Notes: generated from the letters alone by a model not told the origin. A DNA stretch of 50,183 nucleotides from Rhizobiales bacterium 64-17 (GCA_001899285.1 MKWA01000004.1:72742-122924), one strand, 5' to 3'; shown: positions 15,126-24,883, counted from the first letter of the stretch. Program-made: numbers and translations.

Positions 15126-16031
15126 ATGGAAATCCGACACTTGCGCTACTTTCTCATGGTTGCTTCGGAGCTGCATTTTTCGCGTGCTGCGACCAGGCTC
15201 GGCATCTCGGTCCCGACCTTGAGCAACGCAATCCGCGCTTTGGAGGGCATGCTCGGCGCGCAGCTTTTTCGCAGGAAGACCAAAAGCGTGGTCTCGCTGA
15301 CTCATGTGGGCCGGCGCTTTCTGGGAGAAGCTCAAGCGACGATTCAACAGCTGGAACAAGCCGAGCTGGTCGGGCGGCGCGCGGCTCGTGGCGAGGCCGG
15401 ATCGATAACACTGGGTTACGCGCTATCCGCCTGCTGCAGCGGCTTGATTTCCGCCGCACTCATTCATTTTCGAGAAACGCACCCCGAAGTTACAGTACAT
15501 ATTCGCCATATCGAGACTTCGCCTCAGTTCAAGGCGATTGTCGACGGCTCACTTGATGTCGGCGTGATGCGAATGCCCCGACGGTATCCATCCGGCTTGG
15601 CAGGCTTTGTTATCGACAGCGAGCCTTTCAAGCTGGTGCTGCCCACGGGGCACCCCTTGGCGAAACGACAGCAAATCTCCGCACAAGCCCTTACCAAGGA
15701 GCCGCTGATCGCCGCCCCGCTAGAAATGGAGCCCGGTTTCTGGGGTAATCTGGTCTCCGTCAGCGCGACGAGCCGCCCTCTCAATATCGTTCAAACTGCG
15801 TCGGACGCCATCACTGTTCTGACTCTGGTCGCAGCGGGAGTCGGCATCGGTGTGGTTTCCGGGTCCCTGTCCCGCATCTCAATTCCCGGCGTGGTCTATC
15901 GTGACCTGATCGGCGCGCCGCGTGAAGCCAATCTCGCAGTCGTATACCGCCGCAATGAAGCGTCGCCGGTGATCAACGCCTTCGTCAAATCGCTCCAAAA
16001 GGACTTTTGGCGTGGATCGACGCCACGTTGA
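15126..16031 (+). CDS. LysR-family transcriptional regulator
   Basis: The 301-residue protein has the N-terminal LysR helix-turn-helix (MEIRHLRYFLMVASELHFSR, AATRLGISVPTLSNAIRALE) and a C-terminal effector domain beginning near residue 90 (GSITLGYALSACCSG). It is transcribed divergently from the Bug-PrpD operon with 178 bp between the starts, the standard arrangement for a LysR regulator and its target. The T-N11-A box at 15099-15113 and the palindrome at 15030-15046 lie in that gap. No clear Shine-Dalgarno sequence precedes the ATG. The ligand is probably the imported acid or a pathway intermediate. Confidence 0.93.
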   Translation: MEIRHLRYFLMVASELHFSRAATRLGISVPTLSNAIRALEGMLGAQLFRRKTKSVVSLTHVGRRFLGEAQATIQQLEQAELVGRRAARGEAGSITLGYALSACCSGLISAALIHFRETHPEVTVHIRHIETSPQFKAIVDGSLDVGVMRMPRRYPSGLAGFVIDSEPFKLVLPTGHPLAKRQQISAQALTKEPLIAAPLEMEPGFWGNLVSVSATSRPLNIVQTASDAITVLTLVAAGVGIGVVSGSLSRISIPGVVYRDLIGAPREANLAVVYRRNEASPVINAFVKSLQKDFWRGSTPR

Positions 16032-16048
16032 TGCGGCGTATCACGGCT

Positions 16049-16897
16049 TCAATGGCCGGGTTTCGCACGACGGGAAACAGCGCGAGGCGGATGCTTCACA
16101 CCGGCCGACTTGGCACGAGATGAGCCCGACCGACCGGTCTTTTCGCTTCCCTGCCGCGATGGCGGATCAATAGACTTCACTTCGGTCGCCCTCAGCTTTT
16201 CGGAAATTTCGTAGCCGGCAGCAAGCATCAAATCGATCAGCTCCTGGGTGCGCCCGTGCATTCGGATGCTCGGGCCGGTCACGGCCAGACAATAATTGAC
16301 GCGCTCATTGCCGCTGAAAATCGGAACAGCCACGCTGGAAAGGCCCTTGATCCGTTGTCCGTCCGAGGTCGCATACCCTTGCGTCCGGAACCTGCTCAAA
16401 TCCTGCTCCGCTTTGGCTCGTTCCGCCTTTGGCAACCGCCTGATCAGTTCGGCGCGCTCCGCGTCTTCCATAAAAGCCATCAGAATGCGGCCGGTCGCAC
16501 CATATAGTAGCGAGACCTGCTGACCCTGGCGCGCGACAGTCATCAACGGCGCCTGAATTTGCACCACGTCCGCGACGATTCTGACGAACTGAGATCGTGT
16601 ATTGAGAGTGACAGTTTCCCTCGCCCGGCGCGCAACTTGCTGAAGAATGGGGTGCGCCAGTTCGACAATCCCAAGATTGTTCTGAACAAGATTGGCCAGC
16701 CGAAAAATCTTTGGAGAGAGACAGTACTGGGATTCCACCCTAATGAGAAAGCCACAGCTTTCCATGGTTTTCACGACCCGCACGGTCGTTGCTTTCGGCA
16801 TCTTTGAATACCGGCTCAGCTCGTCAAGCGTCATCGCCGTGTGATCGTGATCAAAGCAGTCAAAAATCGCTTTTGCTTTCATCACAGCGCGGATCAT
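16049..16897 (-). CDS. IclR-family transcriptional regulator (1 of 3)
   Basis: The N-terminal winged helix (MIRAVMKAKAIFDCFDHD, then LSRYSKMPKATTVRVVKTME) and the C-terminal IclR effector domain (about residues 80-245; ATGRILMAFM, then SSVAVPIF) are complete. The ATG at 16897 is chosen over the one at 16927 because AAGGTGATC lies directly before it and the resulting MIRAV start matches the other two IclR proteins in the window. A ~40-residue basic, disordered tail (Arg/Lys/Ser-rich) extends beyond the usual end. It is divergent from a second IclR gene at 17014 with about 115 bp between them. Confidence 0.92.
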   Translation of the reverse strand: MIRAVMKAKAIFDCFDHDHTAMTLDELSRYSKMPKATTVRVVKTMESCGFLIRVESQYCLSPKIFRLANLVQNNLGIVELAHPILQQVARRARETVTLNTRSQFVRIVADVVQIQAPLMTVARQGQQVSLLYGATGRILMAFMEDAERAELIRRLPKAERAKAEQDLSRFRTQGYATSDGQRIKGLSSVAVPIFSGNERVNYCLAVTGPSIRMHGRTQELIDLMLAAGYEISEKLRATEVKSIDPPSRQGSEKTGRSGSSRAKSAGVKHPPRAVSRRAKPGH

Positions 16898-17013
16898 GTG
16901 ATCACCTTTCCTGACTGGATCAGGCACACCACGAATTCTCGTGCAACCGACCGCATCACTACGCTAGTTTACGCAAAGTCGGTGACAAAAGATCAAGCGA
17001 TTTCGGCAAAGAC

Positions 17014-17739
17014 ATGATCAGGGCCATCGAACGAGCATTGCGGGTACTAGACTCCTTCGATACCGCAAACTCACAACAAAGCCTGCAGCGCATCGCAGCG
17101 CGAACGGGCCTTTCCAAGGCTACCGCATTTCGCCTCGTCAACACTTTGGTGAAAGGCGGCTACCTGATGCGAGATGCCCGGCAGCTTTACTCTCTCACCT
17201 TTGAAGTTCTTCGGCTTAGCAGTCTCGTCGAACTGGACGTCAACATCCAGACCGTTCTGCGCCCGTTGATGGCCGACTTGGTGCGCCAGGTCACTGAAAA
17301 TGTGGCGCTTTATACTGCCTCCGGCAACAACCGCGTTTGCATCGATGCGATTATGCCATCCGCTCCCTTGATGCGAGTGATCATGGTCGGCGAACAGGTA
17401 CCGCTGCCGCAAGGCGCTATCGGCCGCACCCTTATGTCACTAATGACCGATGGCGAGATCGATGACATTCTGACCGAGACACCGGTTCGCGTGGGAAAAT
17501 TGGTTCTCCGCCGGCGGATCGATTTAATACGGCACCGCGGATACGATATGGCACGCGGTGAGCGCGTACCCGGAGCAACAGCGGTCGTTGCCCCAATTCA
17601 CCATCGCCTCAAGAACGGTGCCTGCTATTGCATGGCGATCGTCGGACCCAGCGAACGATTGGACGAGCGTCTCGAAGAATTGACGTTAGCGCTGTGCAAG
17701 ACCTGCAAGCGTGCCTCGCGTGAACTTGGCGCAAGCTAG
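17014..17739 (+). CDS. IclR-family transcriptional regulator (2 of 3)
   Basis: The 241-residue protein begins MIRAIERALRVLDSFD. The winged-helix recognition region is ARTGLSKATAFRLVNTLVK, followed by an effector domain with GAIGRTLMSLM and PGATAVVAPI. Length is normal for the family. It ends 7 bp from the stop of the convergent ETF alpha gene, so it may regulate the seven-gene operon that ends there and begins at 24883. That operon carries a GTTTCAT/ATGAAAC inverted repeat upstream of its promoter, as expected for an IclR site; the pairing is inferred. Confidence 0.92.
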   Translation: MIRAIERALRVLDSFDTANSQQSLQRIAARTGLSKATAFRLVNTLVKGGYLMRDARQLYSLTFEVLRLSSLVELDVNIQTVLRPLMADLVRQVTENVALYTASGNNRVCIDAIMPSAPLMRVIMVGEQVPLPQGAIGRTLMSLMTDGEIDDILTETPVRVGKLVLRRRIDLIRHRGYDMARGERVPGATAVVAPIHHRLKNGACYCMAIVGPSERLDERLEELTLALCKTCKRASRELGAS

Positions 17740-17746
17740 ATCGGAT

Positions 17747-18715
17747 TCATTGTTTTTTATTCATGATCGCCGTCAGAGCTTTGATGATCGGCCGGTAGTC
17801 GCCCACCAGGCCCACATGCGCCCAGTTGAAGATCGGTGCTTGCTCGTCGGAATTGATCGCCACGACCAGTTTCGCGCCAGTAATTCCTGCAACGTGCTGA
17901 GGCGCACCGGAGATTCCGACAGCGATGTAAACATCCGGCGCGATGACCTTGCCGGTTTGGCCGACCTGGATGGAATGCGGAACCCAGCCTGCATCGACCG
18001 CCGCACGCGACGCGCCTATCGCACCTCCAAGGCGATCCGCCAGGACGCGCAGAATATCGAAGCCTTCGGGCTGACCGAGCCCGCGTCCCCCGGACACGAC
18101 AATCTTCGATTGTGTCAGATGCAGGGACGACTCCGCGGAAACCGCTTCCCTGGAAAGGATATCCTCACTCGCCGAAGACACCGGATCGAGTGACACGGTC
18201 CGAACATCGATCTCGGATACCGCAAACGACTGGCGCGCGAAGCGCTTCGATGCGATCGCGATCACCATTTTCGGGGCAGCCGGCTCGACCACTTCAATGG
18301 CCCGTCCGCCGCATATGGCACGCTCATACTGAAGCACGCCGGCGTTTCGTCCGATCGCAACGCAGTTTCCGACGAATGCCGCGCCGAGACGGTACGCGAG
18401 CCGCGCCGCCAATATCTCGCCGCCGCTTTCCCCGGCCATGATAATCACGTCGGACGCGGCGCACATCTGCTGATAAGCCGCTATCAGATTCTCGGCGACA
18501 GCTGTCTGGGGCACTTCAAGGACAGGCTCAGCCATGACGAGATGACCCAAGCCTGCGTTCTTCGCCCTCTGAATCCAAAAATCGCGACCTTCGGTAACGC
18601 CGACAAGATCGACGTCCGAAACGGATTCCGTCACCCCGGCAGCGGCCGCCGCCAATTGCGCGACAACATCGTCTACGTCCGCAACGCCCGGAGGAACAAC
18701 AAGTGTGAGCTTCAC
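17747..18715 (-). CDS. etfA: Electron transfer flavoprotein alpha subunit, operon-dedicated copy
   Basis: The 322-residue protein has the full alpha-subunit signature in its FAD domain: [50 protein letters not shown] and [10 protein letters not shown]. The GTG at 18715 is chosen because AATGAGG lies just upstream; an ATG at 18739 would overlap the preceding gene. ETF takes electrons from flavoprotein dehydrogenases and passes them to ETF-quinone oxidoreductase. It is the last gene of a seven-gene unit, 7 bp behind the enolase-superfamily gene. The etfB partner lies on the far side of that gene, an unusual separation. A second, housekeeping-like etfA is cut by the right window edge. Confidence 0.93.
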   Translation of the reverse strand: MKLTLVVPPGVADVDDVVAQLAAAAAGVTESVSDVDLVGVTEGRDFWIQRAKNAGLGHLVMAEPVLEVPQTAVAENLIAAYQQMCAASDVIIMAGESGGEILAARLAYRLGAAFVGNCVAIGRNAGVLQYERAICGGRAIEVVEPAAPKMVIAIASKRFARQSFAVSEIDVRTVSLDPVSSASEDILSREAVSAESSLHLTQSKIVVSGGRGLGQPEGFDILRVLADRLGGAIGASRAAVDAGWVPHSIQVGQTGKVIAPDVYIAVGISGAPQHVAGITGAKLVVAINSDEQAPIFNWAHVGLVGDYRPIIKALTAIMNKKQ

Positions 18716-18722
18716 GGCAGCC

Positions 18723-19937
18723 TCATTGAATTCTTTCATGCACGAGGGTGAATTTCTGCAGCGCAAATTCGTCGAGTACGATGCCGAGCCCAGGTCCATC
18801 CGGCGGCGCCACATGGCCGTTGCTGACTCGAAAACGCCCGGCTTCGTCGCTGCACAGCGCGTCATCGCCCGCGACGCCGAGACCAAAAATGAATTCTGCG
18901 GCCGGCATCATCTGCCGGACAGGCGTGCTGGCGTAAAAATGCGCACCGGCGGCAGCTTCCAACTGTGAGAAAGCGGCAAGGCCTCCGACATTCACCCGAA
19001 TTCCGGACGCCTCTGCAATCGAAGCGATTTGCTTTGCACGACGCAAGCCACCCACCTTGTACAACTTGATGCAGAACACATCGACAGCCCGATATTTGAC
19101 GAGATCGAGAGCGTCCTCAACGCACATGACGCTTTCGTCCGCCATCAACGGCACACCGTTTGCGCAGCAACGAATTTCCGCAAGGCTGGCAATGTCTCGC
19201 CGCGCGATCGGCTGCTCAAGGTAGTCCAGCCGGTCGGCAGACAGCGCCTGTAGCGCAGACTTTGTTTCGGATACCGTCCAAGCGCAGTTCGGATCGATCC
19301 CCACCTGAATGGCTTCGCCGACGGATGATCGAACCGCCTGAAACGCCTTGACGTCATGCCGCCAACCGCGAGGATCCCCTGCTTTGACGCAAAGCACAGG
19401 GACTTGAAACTCATCGACTGCCCGCCGCGCTTCGCGCACAACGGATGCGATATCGTCGGCCATCCCGATGGACCATTCCAGCGGAATGGCAGGCTGGCAC
19501 AGACCACCGAGCAATGCGTATACCGGCACCCCGTAGATTTTACCGAGCGCGTCGTGCATGGCGATGTCCAGCAGAGCGCGCGCATTCGCGTTCTGCGGAA
19601 GCGTACGGTCGAACAGGTCCCAATGCAGCGCCAGGTCGGCCAGCTCAACCCCGATCAGGCGCGGGCCATAGAACTCGGTGATTGCGGTCAGGATCGACTG
19701 CACCGTATCGGGCATGAAATGGCTGGGTGCAATCGGCCGGATTTGGCCGATGCCCACGACGCCACCGGCATAGATCTTTATAAGAACCGGCTTTCCAGCA
19801 AGCGCTCCCCGGGCGCCGGTATCGTAATCTCCCGACGCGATCCGTCGCGTCAAACGCGACGCCAGATCGGTGACGAAGAGTTCAATTCGTTCAATACGGG
19901 CGCCTGCCGACACCGCCCGCGACGGCGCACCGATCAT
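18723..19937 (-). CDS. Mandelate racemase/muconate lactonizing enzyme family protein (enolase superfamily)
   Basis: The 404-residue protein has the enolase-superfamily layout, with a capping domain up to about residue 140 and then the barrel. Likely active-site elements are the Lys in VLCVKAGD, metal ligands in GIDPN, YLEQP and MADES, and the second Lys in [10 protein letters not shown]. The first Lys of the MLE-type KxK motif is Cys, but the catalytic second Lys remains. The ATG at 19937 overlaps the etfB stop by 4 bp. Such enzymes abstract a proton next to a carboxylate and act as cycloisomerases, epimerases or dehydratases; the substrate is not predictable here. Lying between etfB and etfA, it must be co-expressed with them. 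Confidence 0.9.
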   Translation of the reverse strand: MIGAPSRAVSAGARIERIELFVTDLASRLTRRIASGDYDTGARGALAGKPVLIKIYAGGVVGIGQIRPIAPSHFMPDTVQSILTAITEFYGPRLIGVELADLALHWDLFDRTLPQNANARALLDIAMHDALGKIYGVPVYALLGGLCQPAIPLEWSIGMADDIASVVREARRAVDEFQVPVLCVKAGDPRGWRHDVKAFQAVRSSVGEAIQVGIDPNCAWTVSETKSALQALSADRLDYLEQPIARRDIASLAEIRCCANGVPLMADESVMCVEDALDLVKYRAVDVFCIKLYKVGGLRRAKQIASIAEASGIRVNVGGLAAFSQLEAAAGAHFYASTPVRQMMPAAEFIFGLGVAGDDALCSDEAGRFRVSNGHVAPPDGPGLGIVLDEFALQKFTLVHERIQ

Positions 19938-20731
19938 GACGGCGCCCGCGCCGCGCCAAGGTGCGCCCGCAAGACAGTGCTCAATTCGCGCGCCTTGTCC
20001 TCCGCGGTATCGCCCTCGATCCACCGGCATGTCCGGGTCACATCGGGGATATAGGCGCGAACGGTGTTCAACTTCCGCCCGCTGCCCTCGGTTTGAGACG
20101 CTTGCAATCGCGTGACCGATGCGCGTTGCGCACGCATCACGTCCTGCAGCTTGGCTTTACGAATAGCGATGTTGGGAGCGTTGGTGGCGGTCATGACGAT
20201 CGGCAGCGCCACCTTCACCCATTCATAGCCCTCGCCAGATTCTCGCTTGCAAACCAATTGACCATCACGCATCTCCACGGCGACAACGTTGGAGATCATC
20301 GGCCACCCGAGACGTTCTGCCACGACCGGCCCGACTTCGCCGGTGTCGCTGTCGGCCGTGAGGCGGCCACACAAAACGATAGAGACATCGCCTTGATCCG
20401 CGAGCCACTTCGCTGCCTCGCAAGCTCTGTCGAAATCGCTGATCGCCGGGCTTCGCGTCTCGATGAGGATTCCTTCGTCGCACTTGACGGCAAGCGTTTC
20501 ACGGAGCCGGTCCTCCGCGGCATCCGGTCCGACGCACACAGAAGTGACTTTCGTTCCGGCCGGACAGGTGACACGCGCATTGAGCGCGACCTCAAGTGCG
20601 ATCCGATCGTAGGGATCGAACTGATAGCTGGGAAACGTCGAAGATGGCGTTCCCGTGACCGGATCGACGGTGAAGTCGCGCGCCAGAACATCCGGATCGA
20701 GGACGTACTTCATCAGCACTGCAATGCGCAC
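19934..20731 (-). CDS. etfB: Electron transfer flavoprotein beta subunit
   Basis: The 265-residue protein matches the beta subunit: a nucleotide-binding-like N-terminus (VRIAVLMKYVLDPD), VCVGPDAAEDRLRETLAV, LTADSDTGEVGPVVAERLG and TATNAPNIAIRKAKLQDVMR. The GTG at 20731 is chosen because GGAGAT precedes it and it falls 5 bp after the permease stop; the longer frame would run into the permease gene. It pairs with the alpha subunit at 17747-18715. Its operon position suggests that the electron donor is the flavoprotein encoded at the operon start (23453-24883) or an acyl-CoA dehydrogenase elsewhere. Confidence 0.92.
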   Translation of the reverse strand: MRIAVLMKYVLDPDVLARDFTVDPVTGTPSSTFPSYQFDPYDRIALEVALNARVTCPAGTKVTSVCVGPDAAEDRLRETLAVKCDEGILIETRSPAISDFDRACEAAKWLADQGDVSIVLCGRLTADSDTGEVGPVVAERLGWPMISNVVAVEMRDGQLVCKRESGEGYEWVKVALPIVMTATNAPNIAIRKAKLQDVMRAQRASVTRLQASQTEGSGRKLNTVRAYIPDVTRTCRWIEGDTAEDKARELSTVLRAHLGAARAPS

Positions 20732-20736
20732 GGACG

Positions 20737-21576
20737 TTATCTCCCTTGAGGACGCCAACGCTGGGAGTACTGCTCAAGCAGTCGAATAAGGTGGGTGAGC
20801 GCCAAGCCGACGATCATAAGGATCACGAGACCCGCAAAGATGCCTGTCGAATCAAGCACGCCACCGGCGTGAAGAATCTGGTAGCCCATGCCTCGATCCG
20901 ATGCGATCATTTCACCGATGACCGCGCCGATAAGCGCCCACGGTAACGCGACCTGCAAACTCGCATAAATCCATACCGCCGCAGACGGCAGAACGACCTT
21001 CCAGAGAATTGTCTTCTCGTCGGCTCCCATGATGCGCAGCACATTCACATAGTCGGGGTTGACATCCCGGACGCCGGCGCGCGTGTTTGACATGACCACG
21101 AAGAAAACCAGACTCGCGACCATCAGCACCTTTGGCGCGAGATCGATGCCGAGCCACAAGGTGAACAGCGGACCGAGCGCAACACGCGGCAAGCTGTTCA
21201 GAGCGTCGAAGAACGGGTCAAGCACATCGCCAAGCAGCTTGATGCGGCCAACGAGAAAGCCGCAGGCCACACCAGCCCCGCAACCGAACGCATAGCCGAT
21301 AAACGTCGATTCCATCGTATAGATGAAATCGGGCAGCAGGACGCCATCAGTCGCCCACTCGTAGAGGCGTACGGCGATCCGCGACGGGCTGCTTATATAG
21401 AATGGATCGAGGGCTGGCGACAGCACATACTGCCAGAGCAGGATCGAAGCGACGAAGAAACCGACCCGTAACAGATTGACGACGACCGCCGGAGACAAAA
21501 GCGGTCTCTCGCGAACGGGCTTGGATCGCTCCGAATCGAAAACTGCGGACTCCGAAGCCGCGTTGCCGTTGTTCAT
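20737..21576 (-). CDS. ABC transporter permease, NitT/TauT/SsuC type
   Basis: The 279-residue inner-membrane protein has about six hydrophobic segments. Its cytoplasmic coupling loop is of the EAA type (VNPDYVNVLRIMGADEKTIL and VLPSAAVWIYASLQ). A Ser/Glu/Arg-rich N-terminal tail of about 30 residues precedes the first segment. It overlaps the ATPase gene by 4 bp. Members of this class import sulfonates, nitrate, taurine, phthalate-like acids or thiamine precursors. With catabolic genes on the same transcript, an organic acid is the likely cargo. Confidence 0.92.
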   Translation of the reverse strand: MNNGNAASESAVFDSERSKPVRERPLLSPAVVVNLLRVGFFVASILLWQYVLSPALDPFYISSPSRIAVRLYEWATDGVLLPDFIYTMESTFIGYAFGCGAGVACGFLVGRIKLLGDVLDPFFDALNSLPRVALGPLFTLWLGIDLAPKVLMVASLVFFVVMSNTRAGVRDVNPDYVNVLRIMGADEKTILWKVVLPSAAVWIYASLQVALPWALIGAVIGEMIASDRGMGYQILHAGGVLDSTGIFAGLVILMIVGLALTHLIRLLEQYSQRWRPQGR

Positions 21577-22343
21577 TGCACCGTCTCCCGCAACTCGTCT
21601 TCAAGCAATTCCCACAATTCGGCGCAGATCGATTGCACCTCCTTCGAGAAGTGGATGCGGTAAGGATCCCGCGGACGCGGCAGATCTATTGTCTTTACCG
21701 CTTTGATACGGGCCGGCCTCGACGTGAATACAACGACCTGATCGGCAAGTGTCACAGCCTCTGCCAGATCGTGGGTCACAAAAACGATCGTCGATCGATT
21801 ACGCTCCCACAGATCGAGCAGTTGCTTCTGCATCGACAACTTGAGCTGCTCGTCAAGAGCGCCGAACGGCTCATCCATCAGCACCGTTTCGGGTTCGTAG
21901 ATCCACGTCCGCGCCAGTGCCGCGCGTCTGCGCATGCCGCCCGAGAGCTGGCGCGGATAGTGATCCTGAAAATTCCGAAGCCCGACAAGCGACATATAGC
22001 GGTCGACACGCTCGTTGATTTCGGAGCGAGGCAGATTCTGCAGTTCCAGCGCGAGGCCTACATTTTCCGCGGCGGTGCGCCACGGAAACAGAGTCTCGGT
22101 CTGCGTGACGTACCCGATGTCCTTATTGAAGCCCTTGCGAAGCTGACCGTCATACCGGATCGTTCCCGTCGAAGGCATCACGAGACCCGCGGCCGCGTTC
22201 AGGAGCGTCGTCTTCCCGCAGCCGCTTGGACCCACGAAGCAGACGAAATTCTGCTTCTGGATATCCAATGTCACATGATCGACAGCCACAATCTTGCTCT
22301 GGGTCGTCTCGAATTCAACCGAAACGTCGTTGAAATTCAGCAT
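21573..22343 (-). CDS. ABC transporter ATP-binding protein, NitT/TauT type
   Basis: The 256-residue ATPase is complete: Walker A GPSGCGKTTLL near residue 39, Q-loop YVTQTETLFPW, signature LSGGMRRRAALAR, Walker B VLMDEPFGALDE and H-loop VTHDLAEA. It drives the permease at 20737 and the periplasmic protein at 22374. The start at 22343 lies 30 bp behind the binding-protein gene. Length and motifs are standard for SsuB/TauB-like subunits. Confidence 0.94.
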   Translation of the reverse strand: MLNFNDVSVEFETTQSKIVAVDHVTLDIQKQNFVCFVGPSGCGKTTLLNAAAGLVMPSTGTIRYDGQLRKGFNKDIGYVTQTETLFPWRTAAENVGLALELQNLPRSEINERVDRYMSLVGLRNFQDHYPRQLSGGMRRRAALARTWIYEPETVLMDEPFGALDEQLKLSMQKQLLDLWERNRSTIVFVTHDLAEAVTLADQVVVFTSRPARIKAVKTIDLPRPRDPYRIHFSKEVQSICAELWELLEDELRETVQ

Positions 22344-22373
22344 TGTCGGCGCTTCTCTGGTTTGACGATCGGG

Positions 22374-23435
22374 TTATTTCGCGCCGAGCTTTACGTCGAC
22401 AGCTTCATCGTAGTTGTCGGACACCTTCACGCCACGTCTCTGCTGGAGCAGGTACGGGCTGTTGTTGTGAGCCACGGCGGCGCCGAATTCATCCTTGGAA
22501 ATAAGGATATCCTCAGGCAGCGCCCGCAAATCGAACGCGAGGCCGTCCTTGAACGCTTTGTCGTCCATGAACTTGAAATCCTGACGAATGGCGCTGGCGG
22601 CTTCATCCGGATGCTGCCGCGTGAATGTCATGGCATCGCGCAACGCCAGCGTGAGCTTGCGCAGATCCTCCGCACGGTCCTTGAGCTGCGCCGCCGTCGT
22701 GGCCATCACGATTGTCGGGTAAAGCTTGCCGGTCTGGTCCTTCGAGAAATCGACCACCATGACGCCGACCCCGCGATCTACCGCCATTTCAGCCGGGCCC
22801 GGCGCACGGCCGGCAACATCGACCTGCTTGTGCTCGAGAGCCGTCAGGATCGCGATCGGGTCGCCGATCGGAATCCACTTTGATTTCTCGGGCGGAACAC
22901 CGGCAGAAGCCATCGCCGAACCCAGACCGAGCTGAGTCCCGCTGCCGAGCGTCGACACCGCGATCGTCGTGCCCTCCAGCGCCTTGAGCCGGTCCGCATA
23001 GGGCGACGATGCCGTGATCCCCTTCTTTTCCGCGAGGTCTTTACGCATCGCGAAGGAATACGGCTCCTTGTTCATCAATTGACCAAACATCACCCACTTC
23101 TGGTCTCGCGTGGTGCCGGCGAACACATGATCGATCGCCATCATCGCCGCGGTGATGCTGCCGCCAGCCATGCCCGCGGCAACCTTGGTGCCGCCGCCGG
23201 CGTCGAGAATATCAACCTTGAGACCACGTTGGTCGAACATGCCCTTGCGCAAAGCGACATAGAGCGGCGCGTAAATCAGGCTCTTCGAGGTGATGGCGAC
23301 ACGGACCGACCCGGTTTGAGCGAAGGCGGCGGTGGTCAACAGCCCACTCGGTAGCGCAGCGATCGTCAACGTCAACGCAGCGGCGGCAATCTTGAAATGA
23401 CCTGCTGCCTTTCTCGTGTTCGTGATGGTCCTCAT
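22374..23435 (-). CDS. ABC transporter substrate-binding protein, NMT1/TauA-like
   Basis: The 353-residue protein has a long signal peptide, with a basic start, a hydrophobic core and FAQ near residue 40. A NitT/TauT-type binding fold follows (VAITSKSLIYAPLYVALRKG, then MAGGSITAAMM). It should deliver substrate in the periplasm to the permease and ATPase encoded directly downstream. It lies 17 bp behind the flavoprotein gene. The ligand is unknown; the linked dehydrogenase and enolase-superfamily enzyme suggest an organic carboxylate rather than nitrate or taurine. Confidence 0.92.
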   Translation of the reverse strand: MRTITNTRKAAGHFKIAAAALTLTIAALPSGLLTTAAFAQTGSVRVAITSKSLIYAPLYVALRKGMFDQRGLKVDILDAGGGTKVAAGMAGGSITAAMMAIDHVFAGTTRDQKWVMFGQLMNKEPYSFAMRKDLAEKKGITASSPYADRLKALEGTTIAVSTLGSGTQLGLGSAMASAGVPPEKSKWIPIGDPIAILTALEHKQVDVAGRAPGPAEMAVDRGVGVMVVDFSKDQTGKLYPTIVMATTAAQLKDRAEDLRKLTLALRDAMTFTRQHPDEAASAIRQDFKFMDDKAFKDGLAFDLRALPEDILISKDEFGAAVAHNNSPYLLQQRRGVKVSDNYDEAVDVKLGAK

Positions 23436-23452
23436 GAGATCCTCCCTGACGT

Positions 23453-24883
23453 TTATGTGCCGACCTTTGTCAGCGGTTTGTTAGCGATACTTTTCAACGT
23501 ACCGGCGGCATGCCGTCCCGCGATCCGTCCGAACACAACGGACCGCACAAGCGAAGCGCCACCGGGATATTTTTGATAGAAGACGCCGCCCATGATCTCG
23601 CCGGCAGCATAAAGGCCGGGCATCAGACGTTCTTCAGTATCGAAAACGCGGCCCCACTCGTCGGTCTTCAGCCCACCGAGCGCGAATGTGACACCGCCGG
23701 TCACCGGCAATGCAAAATACGGAGGCGTATCGAGCGGCAGCGCCCAATTCGATTTCGGCGGAACCAGTCCGACCGTCGATTTTCCATCCCGCCTGTCGGG
23801 ATCGAATTCGCCAGGCCCGATCGCCGCATTGAATTCGGTGATCGTCTTTTCAAGTGCCGTTGCGTCGATTCCCAAGGCGCCGGCGAGGCGGCTCAACGAG
23901 CCCGCCTGAATCGGTTCGAAATCGTCGCGCAAACCATAAACGAGGCCGCGCTCCGCGGCTTTGGCATCGAACAGACAGAAGGCGCGCCCACCCGGCTGAG
24001 CGAGCACCGCCTTCCCGTAAGTCACATAGGTCGTGTCGAAGAAGTCAGCGCCCTCGTCGACAAATCGCCTGCCCTCGAGATTCACCATCACCGTGTGCGG
24101 ATAGGTGTTGATGTTGGTTTCGCCGGCTTCGACCGGGGACGAGCGCGCATCGAGAACCGCGGAGTGGAAATCACCCCAGTTTCCGGTACTTTGCGCGCCG
24201 GCATTCATCGCCATGCGCAGACCGTCACCGGTATTGTATCGCGAGCCGCGCACGATCAACCCATCCGCGCCCTGCCCCAGATATCGGGTCCGCATCTCCA
24301 CATTGGCTTGGAAATTTCCGCAAGCCAGAATGACGGTTCCCATCAACACAACTTCGCGGCCTTGGTGACGAATGCGAATACCAACGACAGCACCGCTTTC
24401 CGCGGTGATGAGATCGAGCGCCTTCGCCTCGAAGCGAACTTCGATGTTTTGCTTCGCGAGATTGGGAAAGAGCGAGGCCACCAGACCATAACCATTGCCC
24501 TTGGCGTGCCATGGCATCTTGCTTCCGCGAAAATCCGGCCGCTCCTCATCGGACTTGAGAATGGTGACACCGCGGTCGCGCAGCCACTGCACACCGCTTT
24601 CCGCCTCGTCGTAGAGTACCTTGGCGATGCGCGGATTAGCCCGACCGCTGCTCATCTGCATCAGTTCGGCAACCAGGTCGGCCGCGCTCACATCTTTGGA
24701 AGGCGTGCGTAAGGCACCACCGGAAAAGCGGGTATTCCCCCCCATGCTGGTTTCCGGCGCCTTGTCGATAACGAGAACATCCGCTCCCGCTTCCTTCGCG
24801 GCCAAGGCGGCGGACAATCCGGCCAGCCCGGTGCCGACGACGATAATTCCACGATGTTCCGTAGGCAGATCAAGCAACGCCAT
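23453..24883 (-). CDS. FAD-dependent oxidoreductase, fumarate reductase/tricarballylate dehydrogenase-like
   Basis: The 476-residue flavoprotein has an N-terminal dinucleotide-binding motif (IIVVGTGLAGLSAALAA, then VIDKAPETSMGGNT). Its C-terminal block is that of the fumarate-reductase family: VTGGVTFALGGLKTDEWGRV, LYAAGEIMGG and VVFGRIAG. Length and layout fit TcuA-type tricarballylate dehydrogenases, 3-ketosteroid dehydrogenases and urocanate reductases. The ATG at 24883 is preferred to an upstream TTG. It heads the operon, so it likely desaturates or reduces the imported substrate; the ETF encoded in the same operon is a plausible partner. A promoter-like TTGACA and a 12-bp inverted repeat lie 50-120 bp upstream. 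Confidence 0.9.
   Translation of the reverse strand: MALLDLPTEHRGIIVVGTGLAGLSAALAAKEAGADVLVIDKAPETSMGGNTRFSGGALRTPSKDVSAADLVAELMQMSSGRANPRIAKVLYDEAESGVQWLRDRGVTILKSDEERPDFRGSKMPWHAKGNGYGLVASLFPNLAKQNIEVRFEAKALDLITAESGAVVGIRIRHQGREVVLMGTVILACGNFQANVEMRTRYLGQGADGLIVRGSRYNTGDGLRMAMNAGAQSTGNWGDFHSAVLDARSSPVEAGETNINTYPHTVMVNLEGRRFVDEGADFFDTTYVTYGKAVLAQPGGRAFCLFDAKAAERGLVYGLRDDFEPIQAGSLSRLAGALGIDATALEKTITEFNAAIGPGEFDPDRRDGKSTVGLVPPKSNWALPLDTPPYFALPVTGGVTFALGGLKTDEWGRVFDTEERLMPGLYAAGEIMGGVFYQKYPGGASLVRSVVFGRIAGRHAAGTLKSIANKPLTKVGT

Noticed and set aside
21576-24712. Two long plus-strand frames (435 and 400 codons)
   Set aside because: Antisense to the ABC and flavoprotein genes; Arg/His-rich without motifs.
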